A stretch of DNA of 64,000 bases from Bradyrhizobium sp. ISRA430 (GCF_029909975.1 NZ_CP094516.1:124001-188000), one strand, 5' to 3'; positions 34,138 through 44,045 are shown, counted from the first letter of the stretch. Numbers and translations: made by a program. Notes: generated from the letters alone by a model not told the origin.

Positions 34138-34767
34138 CTAGGCCGCTAGCGTCTTGCGCAGCGCCATCTCGGTGGCAATTGCTTCCCTCACGGCGGGCCG
34201 CGCCTGCATGCGTTCGAGATAGCTGACCAGCGACGGCCATTGCGCGATATCGACGCCGGCGGGACGGAGCAGCAGCAACGCCCAGGTGAGATGCGCATCT
34301 GCTACGGTGAAGCGATCGCCGACCAGGAATTCGCGCTCAGTGAGATGCGTGGCCGGCACCGACAATATCTGTCCGATTCTTGCGCGCGGCTTGGCGAGCG
34401 ACGCCTCGTCCTTGTACCAGAAGGTTGGAAACAGGAACCCCTTGTGGATCTCGGCGCCGGTGAAGCTGAGCCACTCCTGCAGGCGATAGCGATCCGGATC
34501 GCCGGGCCGCGGCGCAAGCCCGAGCTCAGGCTTCAAATCGGCGACATATTGCAGCACCGCCGCGCTCTCGGTGAGCCGTTCGCCGTTCTCCAGGATCAGC
34601 ACCGGCACGGCGCCTTTCGGCGAAACGCCGCGGAAATCGCTGCCGTCGTCCACGACCTTCTTGGTCCAGATATGGACGAGGTGATAGCGCGCCTCGATGC
34701 CGGCCTCCATCAGCGCGATACGGCTGGCGAGCGAGCAGGCCATCGGAAAGAAATAGAGCTGCAGCAT
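34138..34767 (-). CDS. Glutathione S-transferase family protein
   Basis: A 209-residue cytosolic GST. The N-terminal thioredoxin-like domain starts MLQLYFFPMACSLASRIALMEAG and has the GSH-binding cis-Pro segment GAVPVLILENGERLTESAAVLQYVAD. The helical C-terminal domain has the SFTGAEIHKGFLFPTFW stretch and the N-capping box (VGDRFTVADAHLTWAL) needed for folding. The MACSLASR motif supplies a Ser/Cys near the active site, as in beta-class GSTs. It lies 11 bp downstream of the isochorismatase gene on the same strand and may share its regulation. The substrate is unknown. Confidence 0.9.
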   Translation of the reverse strand: MLQLYFFPMACSLASRIALMEAGIEARYHLVHIWTKKVVDDGSDFRGVSPKGAVPVLILENGERLTESAAVLQYVADLKPELGLAPRPGDPDRYRLQEWLSFTGAEIHKGFLFPTFWYKDEASLAKPRARIGQILSVPATHLTEREFLVGDRFTVADAHLTWALLLLRPAGVDIAQWPSLVSYLERMQARPAVREAIATEMALRKTLAA

Positions 34768-34778
34768 CGTGCGCTCCG

Positions 34779-35372
34779 TTACTTCAGCGCCTCGCCGCGC
34801 GCGATAATTGCGAAGCGATCCGACAGCTCGGCGAGCGCAACCTCGTGGATCGTCCGGGCATCCAGCGTCCCGCCGCGGCCATCGGGCAGGTCGCGAGTGG
34901 CGCAGGAATCGGCCGCGATCGTCGTGCGCAGGCCGAGGTCGAGTGCGGCGCGTGCGGTCGAACTCACGCACATGTGGGTCATGAAGCCCGCCAGCACGAT
35001 GTTCGTGCGTCCGGTCGCGGCGAGCCGCGCCTGCAGGTCGGTGCCGGCGAAAGCGTTGGGCAGTCCCTTCTCGATCACGGGCTCGGTCGCAAGTGGTGCC
35101 AGGCTCTCGACGATCGCGCCGCGCTCGGCCTCGCGGTCGAACAGGCCGCCGGCGCGGCCCTTGTGCGCGATGTGGAAGATCGCAGCGCCGCTCTGGCGCG
35201 CGTGTGCGAGCAGGCGAGACGCGCGCACGATCGCGGCCTCTGCATCAGGCAGCGCGAGCGGGCCCGCGCGATATTCGTTCTGGATGTCGATCAGGACGAG
35301 ACAGGTCTCGCCGAGCCGTGGCGGAGTAAGATCTGCGCCGGCGAGTTCGAGCAGGGTCTTTGGAGCGGTCAT
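34779..35372 (-). CDS. Isochorismatase-family cysteine hydrolase
   Basis: A 197-residue alpha/beta hydrolase of the isochorismatase-like family. Catalytic residues fit the Asp-Lys-Cys triad: Asp in VLIDIQNEY, Lys in EKGLPNAFAGTDL and the nucleophile Cys in GFMTHMCVSSTARAALDLG. Family members hydrolyse isochorismate, nicotinamide or N-carbamoyl compounds; which applies here cannot be told. It is divergent from a LysR regulator with an operator-like inverted repeat between them, so it is probably the regulated target. The GST gene follows. Confidence 0.9.
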   Translation of the reverse strand: MTAPKTLLELAGADLTPPRLGETCLVLIDIQNEYRAGPLALPDAEAAIVRASRLLAHARQSGAAIFHIAHKGRAGGLFDREAERGAIVESLAPLATEPVIEKGLPNAFAGTDLQARLAATGRTNIVLAGFMTHMCVSSTARAALDLGLRTTIAADSCATRDLPDGRGGTLDARTIHEVALAELSDRFAIIARGEALK

Positions 35373-35440
35373 GGGAGCCTTTCCAGGAGGTCGGACCAGC
35401 GCAGCCTAGCGCGGCCGCGGCCCGCGTTCGTGCAGGACTA

Positions 35441-35459
35441 TTGCAGCAGGTGGCTGCAA
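35441..35459. promoter_or_regulatory. LysR-type operator between isochorismatase and lysR
   Basis: TTGCAGC-AGGTG-GCTGCAA is a perfect inverted repeat with 7-bp arms and fits the T-N11-A LysR box. It sits about 40 bp from the lysR start and about 70 bp from the isochorismatase start. Confidence 0.75.
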
Positions 35460-35496
35460 ATTTGCAGGCAAGCGGGCAGCATGCTAATCGGTGCGG

Positions 35497-36336
35497 ATGA
35501 ACTGGGACGATTTGCGCATCATCGCGGCCGTGCGGGACGAGGGCACCTATGCCGGTGCGAGCGCGCGGCTGCGCATCGACGAGACCACGGTCGGGCGGCG
35601 CATCGCCCGCATCCAGCGCGACCTTGGCGTTCCCCTGTTCGAGGCCATGGACGGCGTGCGCCGGCCGACCCGCCACTGCGAGAAGGTGCTCGAACACATC
35701 GGTGCGATTGCCGGGCATGTCGCCGAGATCGGCCGCATCGGGGAGAGCCAGCCGGGTCCCGTCGGACGGCTGCGCATCGCCTCGACCAATTCGGTCGCGG
35801 AGGAGTTGCTCGCGCCACGCGCCGAGCCATTTTTGCGCGAGAACCCTGGCCTGACGCTGCAATTCCTGACGTCGAGCGAGAACGTCAAGTTCTCGCGCTG
35901 GCAGGCCGATCTCGCCATCCGGCTGCGCAAGCCGGAGAAGGGCGACTTCACGATCTCCAAGCTTGCCGAGGTGCGGCTGTATTTCTTCGAGCCGGCGGAG
36001 GCCGTCGATGCCGCACCGATCGTCTGTGCCTATCCGGACGAGTTAGATGCGATCCCGGAGCAGCAGTTCTTGCGCGCAAAGCGCCTCAGCGCGGCGCGCT
36101 GCGTCACCGACAATGTCCGCGTCATCCAGACGTTGATCAGGTCGCATCGCGCCATCGGTGTCCTGCCGGAGCACAACAGCGCAGCGCTGCTCGCCGATCG
36201 CGGCCTGCGCGCGACGCTGCTTCCCAGGCGTCGCGACGTCTGGCTGCTGGTGCAGAACCATCTCAGGCGCGATCCGGCGACGCGCTTGACCATCGACTGG
36301 CTGCGGCTGTGCTTCAGGGATCTCGCGCATCGTTGA
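35497..36336 (+). CDS. LysR-family transcriptional regulator
   Basis: A 279-residue LTTR starting MNWDDLRIIAAVRDEGTYAGASARLRIDETTVGRRI, the winged helix-turn-helix of the family. This DETTVGRRI type often controls nearby small-molecule enzymes. The effector domain follows from about residue 90 (VGRLRIASTNSVAEELLAP) and ends near RLTIDWLRLCF. It is divergent from the isochorismatase gene with an operator-like site between them. A GTG two codons upstream could also serve as start. The inducer is unknown. Confidence 0.9.
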   Translation: MNWDDLRIIAAVRDEGTYAGASARLRIDETTVGRRIARIQRDLGVPLFEAMDGVRRPTRHCEKVLEHIGAIAGHVAEIGRIGESQPGPVGRLRIASTNSVAEELLAPRAEPFLRENPGLTLQFLTSSENVKFSRWQADLAIRLRKPEKGDFTISKLAEVRLYFFEPAEAVDAAPIVCAYPDELDAIPEQQFLRAKRLSAARCVTDNVRVIQTLIRSHRAIGVLPEHNSAALLADRGLRATLLPRRRDVWLLVQNHLRRDPATRLTIDWLRLCFRDLAHR

Positions 36337-36410
36337 CTGCCGACGGGCGACCGACAGCCGCGTGATGACCGCGATAGGCTTCGTGCCGAAGCTCGAAGAG
36401 CGAAGGCGGA

Positions 36411-36608
36411 AGCGCGAGCCCGGAATCCATACCCCAGGCGGTTGGAATGGTCCACTACGTCTACATCTTCGCCAGCAGGAAGCACGGCACGCTCTACATT
36501 GGCTGAGCAGAATCCGAACTGGGATGATCTCTATCCCAGGTTAGCCAACTGACGTTCGTGGTTATGGATTCCGGGCTCGCGCCCAACGGGGCGCGCCCCG
36601 GAATGACG
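36411..36608. repeat. Repeat family A, arms split around a gene remnant
   Basis: Left part AGCGCGAGCCCGGAATCCAT (36411-36430) and right part ATGGATTCCGGGCTCGCG followed by CGCGCCCCGGAATGACG. The 130 bp between the arms hold the GIY-YIG remnant. Confidence 0.75.
36447..36552 (+). pseudogene. GIY-YIG endonuclease remnant with internal deletion
   Basis: The first frame reads MVHYVYIFASRKHGTLYIG then TGA at 36504; YVYI(x)ASRxxGTLYIG is the N-terminal GIY-YIG motif. From 36511, in another frame, NPNWDDLYPRLAN then stop matches the usual C-terminus of the short (about 95-aa) GIY-YIG proteins common in this group. Roughly 60 residues in the middle are gone. The gene is therefore dead. It is enclosed by the arms of a palindromic repeat. 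Confidence 0.75.
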
Positions 36609-36621
36609 AGGGGGAGAGCCG

Positions 36622-36656
36622 GCAAAAACAAAAACCCCGGCATCGCTGCCGGGGTT
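36622..36656 (-). terminator. Intrinsic terminator of groES-groEL
   Basis: On the minus strand a perfect 10-bp stem (AACCCCGGCA / TGCCGGGGTT) with a GCGA tetraloop is followed by TTTGTTTTT, about 80 bp after the groEL stop. Confidence 0.9.
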
Positions 36657-36733
36657 CTGCATTTCGTGGAGCGAGATCCCGGCTCTGCGGTGCACCGCTG
36701 CGCGCTGCACCGCGTCCGGGACGACTTCGTCGA

Positions 36734-38386
<1,653 letters not shown>

Positions 38387-38419
38387 TTAAGGGTTTGACT
38401 GAGGGAGAGAGAGGGGCTC

Positions 38420-38734
38420 TTAAGCCGCCTTCTTCTTGGAATCGCTGACCTCGAGGACGCCCATCACGTCGCTCTCCTTCATGATCAGCAGGTCCTGGCC
38501 GTCGATCTTGACTTCGGTGCCGGACCACTTGCCGAACAGCACGCGGTCGCCGACCTTCAGGTCGATCGGGATCAGCTTGCCAGCCTCGTCGCGGCCACCG
38601 GGGCCAACGGCGACGACTTCGCCCTGGGAGGGCTTTTCCTTGGCAGTGTCGGGAATGATGATGCCGCCAGCGGTCTTCTCTTCTGCGTCGATGCGCTTGA
38701 CCACGACGCGGTCGTGAAGCGGACGGAATTTCAT
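38420..38734 (-). CDS. groES: Co-chaperonin GroES (10 kDa)
   Basis: Heptameric lid of the GroEL chamber. The 104-residue product starts [35 protein letters not shown], the diagnostic N-terminus with the mobile loop, and has [33 protein letters not shown] near the end. It is slightly longer than E. coli GroES (97 aa), with a Lys/Ala tail (SDSKKKAA). It is the first gene of the groESL operon; an SD (AGGAGG) lies in front of the start and a CIRCE element about 45 bp upstream. Confidence 0.98.
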   Translation of the reverse strand: MKFRPLHDRVVVKRIDAEEKTAGGIIIPDTAKEKPSQGEVVAVGPGGRDEAGKLIPIDLKVGDRVLFGKWSGTEVKIDGQDLLIMKESDVMGVLEVSDSKKKAA

Positions 38735-38778
38735 GCAGTCCTCCTAAGCAGTTGCACGAGTTGAGGATTTTCAGCTTG

Positions 38779-38805
38779 TTAGCAATCGTTACCAGCGAGT
38801 GCTAG
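38779..38805. promoter_or_regulatory. CIRCE operator (HrcA site) of groESL
   Basis: TTAGCAATC-N9-GAGTGCTAG matches the CIRCE consensus TTAGCACTC-N9-GAGTGCTAA with one mismatch in each arm and the exact 9-bp spacer. It lies 45-71 bp upstream of groES, indicating heat-inducible HrcA repression. Confidence 0.92.
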
Positions 38806-39117
38806 CACAAGCGAGGTTGAAATAGGACAGGAATTTTGCGGGAGCAAGGGCTTGTAGCAGAAAAATCAGCACTCCCAAGCGCGCGTTGCCAGCTTCCCTT
38901 TTCCATCGTTAACCGACCTGCGGAGCCCGTATTAGCACGGGCGCGCATCTGCTGCTAACGCATTGAATTTCAACAGCTTGTTAAACTTTTGGGCTTGAGA
39001 TGGATTGTCAGTTTGCGTCACATTTCTCTCATGTGAGCGCATCTCCACCGGGTGGCTCGTCGGGCACACGGGATCGAGCCAGCCCCCTGAATATGCGCTC
39101 CTGCAAAGGAGGTTGGC
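38806..39117. other. Divergent intergenic region between groES and usg
   Basis: It holds the groES promoter side of CIRCE, a hairpin AGCCCGT-N5-ACGGGCG-like near 38924-38941 and the usg upstream region. The part at 38950-39010 is AT-richer. No further gene or motif was recognised. Confidence 0.5.
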
Positions 39118-39405
39118 ATGGGCTTGCCGGTTGGGGGTGTTTCCGAGGACTTCCGGAAACAGATGCTTGGTTACGGGCTGACGACGGCGCAAATTCTCTA
39201 TCGGATGCCGGATCATCCCTCGCTGCTGCAGACTTACGTCTGGCAGAACTACGATGTCTTCCCGAAATTCCCGGCGCTGACCGACTTCCTGGCGTTCTGG
39301 GAGGAGAAGCTCGACGGTCCGCTGTTCTCGGTGACGGTGGCGCACTCCAAGCTGATCAAGCCCGCGGAGCTGCGCGCCGTGGACGGCGTGTTCAGGCTGA
39401 ACTGA
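39118..39405 (+). CDS. usg: Usg family protein
   Basis: A 95-residue protein of the alphaproteobacterial Usg family, recognised from FRKQMLGYGLTTAQILYRMPDHPSLLQTYVWQNYD and the P-x-F-P-A-L-x-x-F-L-x-F-W segment. The name comes from an uncharacterised gene upstream of trpFBA in Caulobacter; no function is established. Here it is not linked to trp genes. An ideal SD (AAAGGAGG) precedes the ATG at 39118. It is monocistronic and followed by a family C repeat. Confidence 0.9.
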   Translation: MGLPVGGVSEDFRKQMLGYGLTTAQILYRMPDHPSLLQTYVWQNYDVFPKFPALTDFLAFWEEKLDGPLFSVTVAHSKLIKPAELRAVDGVFRLN

Positions 39406-39420
39406 CGCCGGGCTCGGACT

Positions 39421-39520
39421 CGTAGGGTGGGCAAAGGCGCGCTTGCGCGCGCCGTGCCCACCAACCTCTCCACGATCGCATCTCGCGCTGGTGGGCACGC
39501 TTCGCTTTGCCCACCCTACG
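39421..39520. repeat. Palindromic intergenic repeat, family C
   Basis: Arms CGTAGGGTGGGCAAAGGCG and CGCTTTGCCCACCCTACG with inner GTGCCCACCA / TGGTGGGCAC. It is a well-preserved copy. Confidence 0.85.
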
Positions 39521-39573
39521 ATTTCCCCAATCTGTGCTAGCCTCTCGCCCATAACAACAACGGGAGGCAACTC

Positions 39574-40119
39574 ATGGCCAAGACCAAGAAGCCGGCATCG
39601 CGCAGCGCCGCACAGCCTGCGGTGAAGAAGAGGAGCGGCAGCAAGGCCGCGGCGCGGTCCTCGGCGCGCAAGGCGGTGAAAGCGAAGGCGCGCACGACAC
39701 CGGCCAAATCGTCCGCCAGGAAGGCTGCGCGGCCGAAGCAGCGCATCGCCGTCAGCCATCACCGCGAAGAAGACTTCAAGGCCGACGGCCTGCGCGCCTA
39801 CGCCCAGTATCGCGACCTCGGCATCTCCGATGCAACCCATGGCCTCGCACAAGCGCATGTCATCCGCCTCTTGCCACCGTGCAATCCGGCCGAGGTCTCA
39901 AAGCTCCACTATCACGACGTCGAATTCCAGATGGTCTATGTGCTCAAGGGCTGGGTGAAGACCTATATGGACGGCCAGGGCGAGACGCTGATGACGCAAG
40001 GCAGCGCCTGGACCCAGCCGCCGAAGATCAAGCACATGATCCTCGACTATTCGGATGATGTCGAACTGCTGGAGGTGATCCTGCCGGCGGAATTCAAGAC
40101 GGTGGAGTTGAAGGCGTAG
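39574..40119 (+). CDS. Cupin-domain protein with a histone-H1-like basic tail
   Basis: A 181-residue protein in two parts. Residues 1-57 are almost only Lys, Ala, Arg, Ser and Pro (for example KKRSGSKAAARSSARKAVK), like histone H1 C-terminal tails. Residues 60-181 form a single cupin domain with HYHDVEFQMVYVLKGWVKTY (metal-site His/His/Glu) and the second strand block GSAWTQPPKIKHMIL. The cupin without a basic tail is widespread; its role is unknown. The tail could bind DNA or another polyanion. A clear SD (GGGAGG) precedes the start, so the tail is genuinely translated if the start is right. Confidence 0.85.
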   Translation: MAKTKKPASRSAAQPAVKKRSGSKAAARSSARKAVKAKARTTPAKSSARKAARPKQRIAVSHHREEDFKADGLRAYAQYRDLGISDATHGLAQAHVIRLLPPCNPAEVSKLHYHDVEFQMVYVLKGWVKTYMDGQGETLMTQGSAWTQPPKIKHMILDYSDDVELLEVILPAEFKTVELKA

Positions 40120-40130
40120 CCGTTCTCTCG

Positions 40131-40218
40131 TCGTCATTGCGAGGAGCGCAGCGACGAAGCAATCCAGACCATTTCCGCGGATGAATTTCTGGATTGCTTC
40201 GCTTCGCTCGCAATGACG
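40131..40218. repeat. Palindromic intergenic repeat, family B
   Basis: CGTCATTGCGAGGAGCGCAG..AGCAATCCAGA with the returning TCTGGATTGCTTCGCTTCGC and CGCAATGACG. Confidence 0.85.
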
Positions 40219-40234
40219 TTCTCTTACCTCAGCC

Positions 40235-40323
40235 TGTAGCCCGGATGGAGCGAAACGAAATCCGGGAAGGCCGCGAACACCGGAAGCGATGTCCCGGATT
40301 GCGCTGCGCTTCATCCGGGCTGC
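40235..40323. repeat. Palindromic intergenic repeat, family G
   Basis: AGCCCGGATGGAGCGAAACG and GCGCTTCATCCGGGCT form a long inverted repeat with internal AATCCGGGA / TCCCGGATT arms. It lies next to a family B repeat just past the nucleoside transporter stop. Confidence 0.75.
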
Positions 40324-40333
40324 AGGTTCGGCC

Positions 40334-41584
40334 TCAGGTCATGACCCCCACCACCGCCCCCATCAAACACGTCGTCAGCGTCCCCGATACGATCGACTTC
40401 AGCCCGAGCGCATTGATCTCCTCGCGCCGCTCCGGCGCCATCACACCGAGGCCGCCGATCATGATGCCGAGGCTGGCGAAATTCGCAAAGCCACACATCG
40501 CGTAGAGCATGATCAGGCGCGAGCGTGCGTCGAGCGCGTCCGGCGCAAGTTTCGACAGATCGACATAGGCGATCAGTTCGTTGAGCACGGTCTTTGTGCC
40601 CATCAGACTGCCGGCCGTGACGGCCTGATCCCATGGCAAGCCCATCAGCCAGCACACCGGCGCCATCACGAGCCCGAGCAGGCGTTGCAGCGAGATCGCG
40701 GCGCCGCCAACGTTCGGCAGCAGGCCGAGGGTGGCGTTGACGAGATAGACCAGCGCCACCAGCACCAGCAGCATGGCGACGATGTTAAGCAGCAGCTCGA
40801 GGCCCGCGCTCGTGCCCTTCACGATGGCGTCCATCGTGCTGGAGACCTCCATCTCGGGATCCTCCAGCGCGCCGCCGGTGCGTTTGTCGCTGGTCTCCGG
40901 CACCATGATCAGGCTGACGAGGATCGCGGCCGGCGCGCCCAGCACCGAGGCGATGACGAAATGTGCCGCAGCATCGGGGATCAGCGGCGCCAGCAGCGTC
41001 GCATAGAGCACCAGCACCGTGCCGGCGATGCCGGCCATGCCGCCGGTCATCACCAGGAATAATTCGCTGCGCGTCATCTGCGCCAGATACGGCCGCACGA
41101 ACAGCGGCGCCTCGACCATGCCGAGGAAGATGTTGGCGGCGGTCGACAGCCCGACCGCGCCGCCGACGCCGAGCGTGCGTTCGAGCAGCCACGCCATGCC
41201 GCGCACGATCGGCGGCAGCACCCGCCAATAGAACAAGAGCGTCGTCAGCACGCTCATGACCAGCACGATCGGCAGCGCCTGGAACGCCAGGATGAAATCG
41301 GCTCCGGGCACCTTGACGTCGAAGGGCGGGGTGCCGCCGCCGACATAGCCGAACACGAAGGACGAGCCGGCGCGCGAAGCCGATGAGATGGCGCCGACCG
41401 CGTCGTTGATGGCGCCGAAGGCATGCGCCACGACCGGCAGCTTCAACAGGACGACCGCGGTCACGAAGGTGACGACGAGCCCGATCGCCGCCTGGCGCGT
41501 TGAGACCGCGCGTCGGTTTTCGCCGAGCGCCCAGGCGATCAGCAGCAATGCGAAAATGCCGAGTGCCGATTGCAGCCGCAGCAT
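40334..41584 (-). CDS. Concentrative nucleoside transporter (NupC/CNT family)
   Basis: A 416-residue inner-membrane symporter that imports nucleosides with a proton or sodium. About ten helices are present, together with the CNT signatures PFDVKVPGADFILAFQALP-like re-entrant segment, GVGGAVGLSTAANIFLGMVEAPLFVRPYL and the EAP/NEF-type second substrate loop near MGTKTVLNELIAYVDL. Length and motifs match bacterial CNTs. The chosen start MLRLQSALGIFALL puts the first helix at the N-terminus; the frame extends further upstream but without an SD. No nucleoside-catabolism genes are adjacent. Confidence 0.92.
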   Translation of the reverse strand: MLRLQSALGIFALLLIAWALGENRRAVSTRQAAIGLVVTFVTAVVLLKLPVVAHAFGAINDAVGAISSASRAGSSFVFGYVGGGTPPFDVKVPGADFILAFQALPIVLVMSVLTTLLFYWRVLPPIVRGMAWLLERTLGVGGAVGLSTAANIFLGMVEAPLFVRPYLAQMTRSELFLVMTGGMAGIAGTVLVLYATLLAPLIPDAAAHFVIASVLGAPAAILVSLIMVPETSDKRTGGALEDPEMEVSSTMDAIVKGTSAGLELLLNIVAMLLVLVALVYLVNATLGLLPNVGGAAISLQRLLGLVMAPVCWLMGLPWDQAVTAGSLMGTKTVLNELIAYVDLSKLAPDALDARSRLIMLYAMCGFANFASLGIMIGGLGVMAPERREEINALGLKSIVSGTLTTCLMGAVVGVMT

Positions 41585-41714
41585 GATGTTCCCAAACCCC
41601 CAATGATTATGGCCGCGCGTGCATTGCAAAGGCAATGCCGGAACATGGGCGCGGCCGCCCGCTGTTGACAAGCACGCCTGCGTCGGCCACGCGGAGCCTG
41701 TCAATATCGGGCGG

Positions 41715-43001
41715 ATGGTCCAGAAGGTGAGCCAAGAGCTAAGTGAAGGGCTGAGTGAAGAGCTAAGCGAAGAGCGGCCGGTGTCAGCGAATCCGCCGGT
41801 CAGTGCCCGCGTGCTGTTCTCCCACCGCGCCTTCCTGTTCTTCCTGCTCTCGCGCAGCCTGTCGCGCTTTTCCAGCCAGATCGCGGCGGTCGCGATCGGC
41901 TGGCAGATCTACGATCTCACCGGCTCGGCGTTCGACCTCGGCATGGTCGGGCTCGTGCAGTTCCTGCCCACGGCGCTCCTGGTGTTCGTCGCCGGCCACG
42001 CCGCCGATCGCTACGAGCGCAAGCGCGTCGTCCAGCTCTGCCAGCTCGTTGAAGCGGCGACGGCGCTCTATCTCGCCATCAGCACCTATCTCGGTGCGGT
42101 CGGCGAGGTGCAGATCTTCGTCGCCACCTTCGTGCTCGGCATCGCCGGCGCCTTCGAGAGCCCGACCACTGCGGCCCTGCTGCCGCTGATCGCGCCGCAG
42201 GGGTCGCTCCAGCGCGCAACCGCGATCTCGAGCGGCGCGGCGCAGGTCGCGACCATCACGGGTCCCGCGCTCGGCGGCTTCGCCTATGCGATCGCGCCGC
42301 ATCTGGCCTATGCCGTGATGGTGCTGTTCTGGATTTTCGGGATGATCCTGACCGGCTTCATCCGGCCGCGCCCGCAGGCGGTCGCCAAGGATATGGGCGC
42401 GGACAACATCTTTGCTGGCGTCCGTTTCATCCGCGGCAATCCGGCGATCCTCGGCACCATCTCGCTTGACCTGTTCGCCGTGCTATTCGGCGGCGTCACC
42501 GCGCTGCTGCCGATCTATGCCCGCGACATCCTGCAGACCGGCCCGGTCGGGCTCGGCGTCTTGCGTGCGGCGCCGGCCGTCGGCGCGCTGGTCATGACCA
42601 TGGTGCTGGCGCGTCATGCCATCTCGCGGCATGTCGGCCTGCGCATGTTCCAGGCCGTGATCGTGTTCGGCATCGCCACCGTCGTGTTCGCGCTGTCGTC
42701 CTGGATGTGGCTGTCGGTGGTGTCGCTTGCGATTCTCGGCGCGGCCGACACGATCAGCGTCGTGATCCGCTTCTCGCTGGTGCAGTTGGCGACGCCCGAC
42801 GAGATGCGCGGCCGCGTCGGTGCAGTGAACTTCCTCTTCATCAACGCCTCGAACCAGCTCGGCCAGTTCGAGAGCGGGCTGACGGCCGCGCTGTTTGGCG
42901 CCATGCCGGCCGCCGTGCTCGGCGGCGTCTGCACCATCGCGGTTGCGCTCTTGTGGATGAAGCTGTTTCCAAGCCTGCGGCAGGTGGAGCGGCTGGAGTA
43001 G
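41715..43001 (+). CDS. MFS transporter (MFS_3, enterobactin-exporter-like)
   Basis: A 428-residue twelve-helix major facilitator. After an acidic N-terminal tail made of a short tandem repeat, the first helix pair is RAFLFFLLSRSLSRFSSQIAAVAIGWQIYDLTGS, with the loop GHAADRYERKRVV (a motif A variant). The C-half block DEMRGRVGAVNFLFINASNQLGQFESGLTAALFG is typical of the EntS-like MFS_3 group. It probably exports a small molecule; the substrate is unknown and no siderophore genes are near. The start at 41715 is chosen because the next upstream ATG (41619) would overlap the promoter region of the divergent nucleoside transporter. Confidence 0.88.
   Translation: MVQKVSQELSEGLSEELSEERPVSANPPVSARVLFSHRAFLFFLLSRSLSRFSSQIAAVAIGWQIYDLTGSAFDLGMVGLVQFLPTALLVFVAGHAADRYERKRVVQLCQLVEAATALYLAISTYLGAVGEVQIFVATFVLGIAGAFESPTTAALLPLIAPQGSLQRATAISSGAAQVATITGPALGGFAYAIAPHLAYAVMVLFWIFGMILTGFIRPRPQAVAKDMGADNIFAGVRFIRGNPAILGTISLDLFAVLFGGVTALLPIYARDILQTGPVGLGVLRAAPAVGALVMTMVLARHAISRHVGLRMFQAVIVFGIATVVFALSSWMWLSVVSLAILGAADTISVVIRFSLVQLATPDEMRGRVGAVNFLFINASNQLGQFESGLTAALFGAMPAAVLGGVCTIAVALLWMKLFPSLRQVERLE
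41736..41771 (+). repeat. Tandem 12-bp repeat in the MFS N-terminus
   Basis: Three imperfect copies of GAGCTAAGTGAA encode ELSE-GLSE-ELSE. Because the unit is 12 bp, gain or loss of copies keeps the frame. Confidence 0.7.
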
Positions 43002-43018
43002 GGGACACCTCTCCCCCC

Positions 43019-43098
43019 CGTCATTGCGAGCGAAGCGAAGCAATCCAGAATCTTTCCGCGGGGACAGTCCGGATTGCTTCGCTGCGCTCGCAATGACG
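43019..43098. repeat. Palindromic intergenic repeat, family B
   Basis: CGTCATTGCGAGCGAAGCG..AGCAATCCAGA and the returning TCCGGATTGCTTCGCTGCG, CGCAATGACG. It follows the MFS stop codon. Confidence 0.8.
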
Positions 43099-43155
43099 AT
43101 TGTGAAGGTGGCGCGTGGGTTTGCTTGACTTCACCCCGCTCGCCGGCAGCAGCCA

Positions 43156-43193
43156 CAACCCCCTTGACGTCTACTGTGCATGGGGTTGTTTTT
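43156..43193 (+). terminator. Possible terminator between the MFS gene and the convergent SDR gene
   Basis: Stem CAACCCC / GGGGTTG with a 19-nt loop, followed by five T residues. The long loop makes it only moderately convincing. Confidence 0.5.
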
Positions 43194-43263
43194 CAGTTTT
43201 TGAGTGGGGCGCAGAGTGCCAGCCCTCTCCCCGTAAGAACGAGGAGAGGGAGAGGAGAGACCT

Positions 43264-44022
43264 TTAGCCCCGTCCCACGAACGGCATCTTGGTCGCCATC
43301 ACCGTCATGAACAGGACGTTGGCATCGAGCGGCAGGCCGGCCATGTAGGCGACGGCATCGCCGACCGCCTTGGCGTCCATGCGGGGCTCGTGCTTCGTCG
43401 TGCCGTCCGGCTGCAGCACGCCGGGGCCGTTGACCATGCGATCGGTCATGGGGGTAGCGGCATTGCCGATGTCGACCTGGCCGACCGCGATATCGTACAT
43501 GCGGCCGTCGAGATTGCTCGCCCTGGTGAGGCCCGTGATGGCGTGCTTGGTCGAGGTGTAGGCTGCCGAGAACGGCCGTGGCGCGTGCGCCGAGATCGAG
43601 CCGTTGTTGATGATGCGGCCGCCGCGCGGGGTCTGGTCCTTCATGATGCGGAAGGCGTGCTGTGTGCACAGGAACGGGCCGGTGAGGTTGGTGTTCACCA
43701 CCGCCTGCCACTGTTCGAGGCTGAGGTCCTCGAAATTCACGGCCGGTGCGCCCATGCCGGCATTGTTGAAGAGCACGTCGAGCCGGCCATAGGTCTGGCT
43801 CACCTTGGCGAACAGCGCGGCGATCGAGTCGGGTTTGGTCATGTCGGCGGTAACGCAAAGGCTCTTGCCGGCCGGACCAAGCTTCGCCGTCTCCTCGAGC
43901 ATGTCGAGCCGGCGTCCGGTGAGCACCACGGTGAAGCCCGCGTTCATCAGCGCCAGCGCCGCCGCACGTCCGACACCAGTGCCGGCGCCGGTCACCACTG
44001 CGATCTTCTTTGCTTCACTCAT
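43264..44022 (-). CDS. Short-chain dehydrogenase/reductase
   Basis: A 252-residue classical SDR. NAD(P)-binding TGAGTGVG is near the N-terminus, then NNAGMG, the catalytic Ser in [23 protein letters not shown] with Tyr and Lys of YxxxK, and the usual Asn in NTNLTGPF. The loop GRRLDM suggests NADP preference. The start [14 protein letters not shown] is 23 bp after the Anbu-type peptidase stop, so it is the last gene of that run. The SDR is not a usual member of Anbu clusters as I recall them, so its role there is unclear. The substrate is unknown. Confidence 0.9.
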   Translation of the reverse strand: MSEAKKIAVVTGAGTGVGRAAALALMNAGFTVVLTGRRLDMLEETAKLGPAGKSLCVTADMTKPDSIAALFAKVSQTYGRLDVLFNNAGMGAPAVNFEDLSLEQWQAVVNTNLTGPFLCTQHAFRIMKDQTPRGGRIINNGSISAHAPRPFSAAYTSTKHAITGLTRASNLDGRMYDIAVGQVDIGNAATPMTDRMVNGPGVLQPDGTTKHEPRMDAKAVGDAVAYMAGLPLDANVLFMTVMATKMPFVGRG

Positions 44023-44045
44023 TGTTTCCTGCCTTTTCTCTGGTG

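Noticed and set aside
41736..41771. Tandem repeat considered as a CRISPR seed
   Set aside because: Twelve-bp units without spacers lying inside a coding frame; no cas genes in the window.
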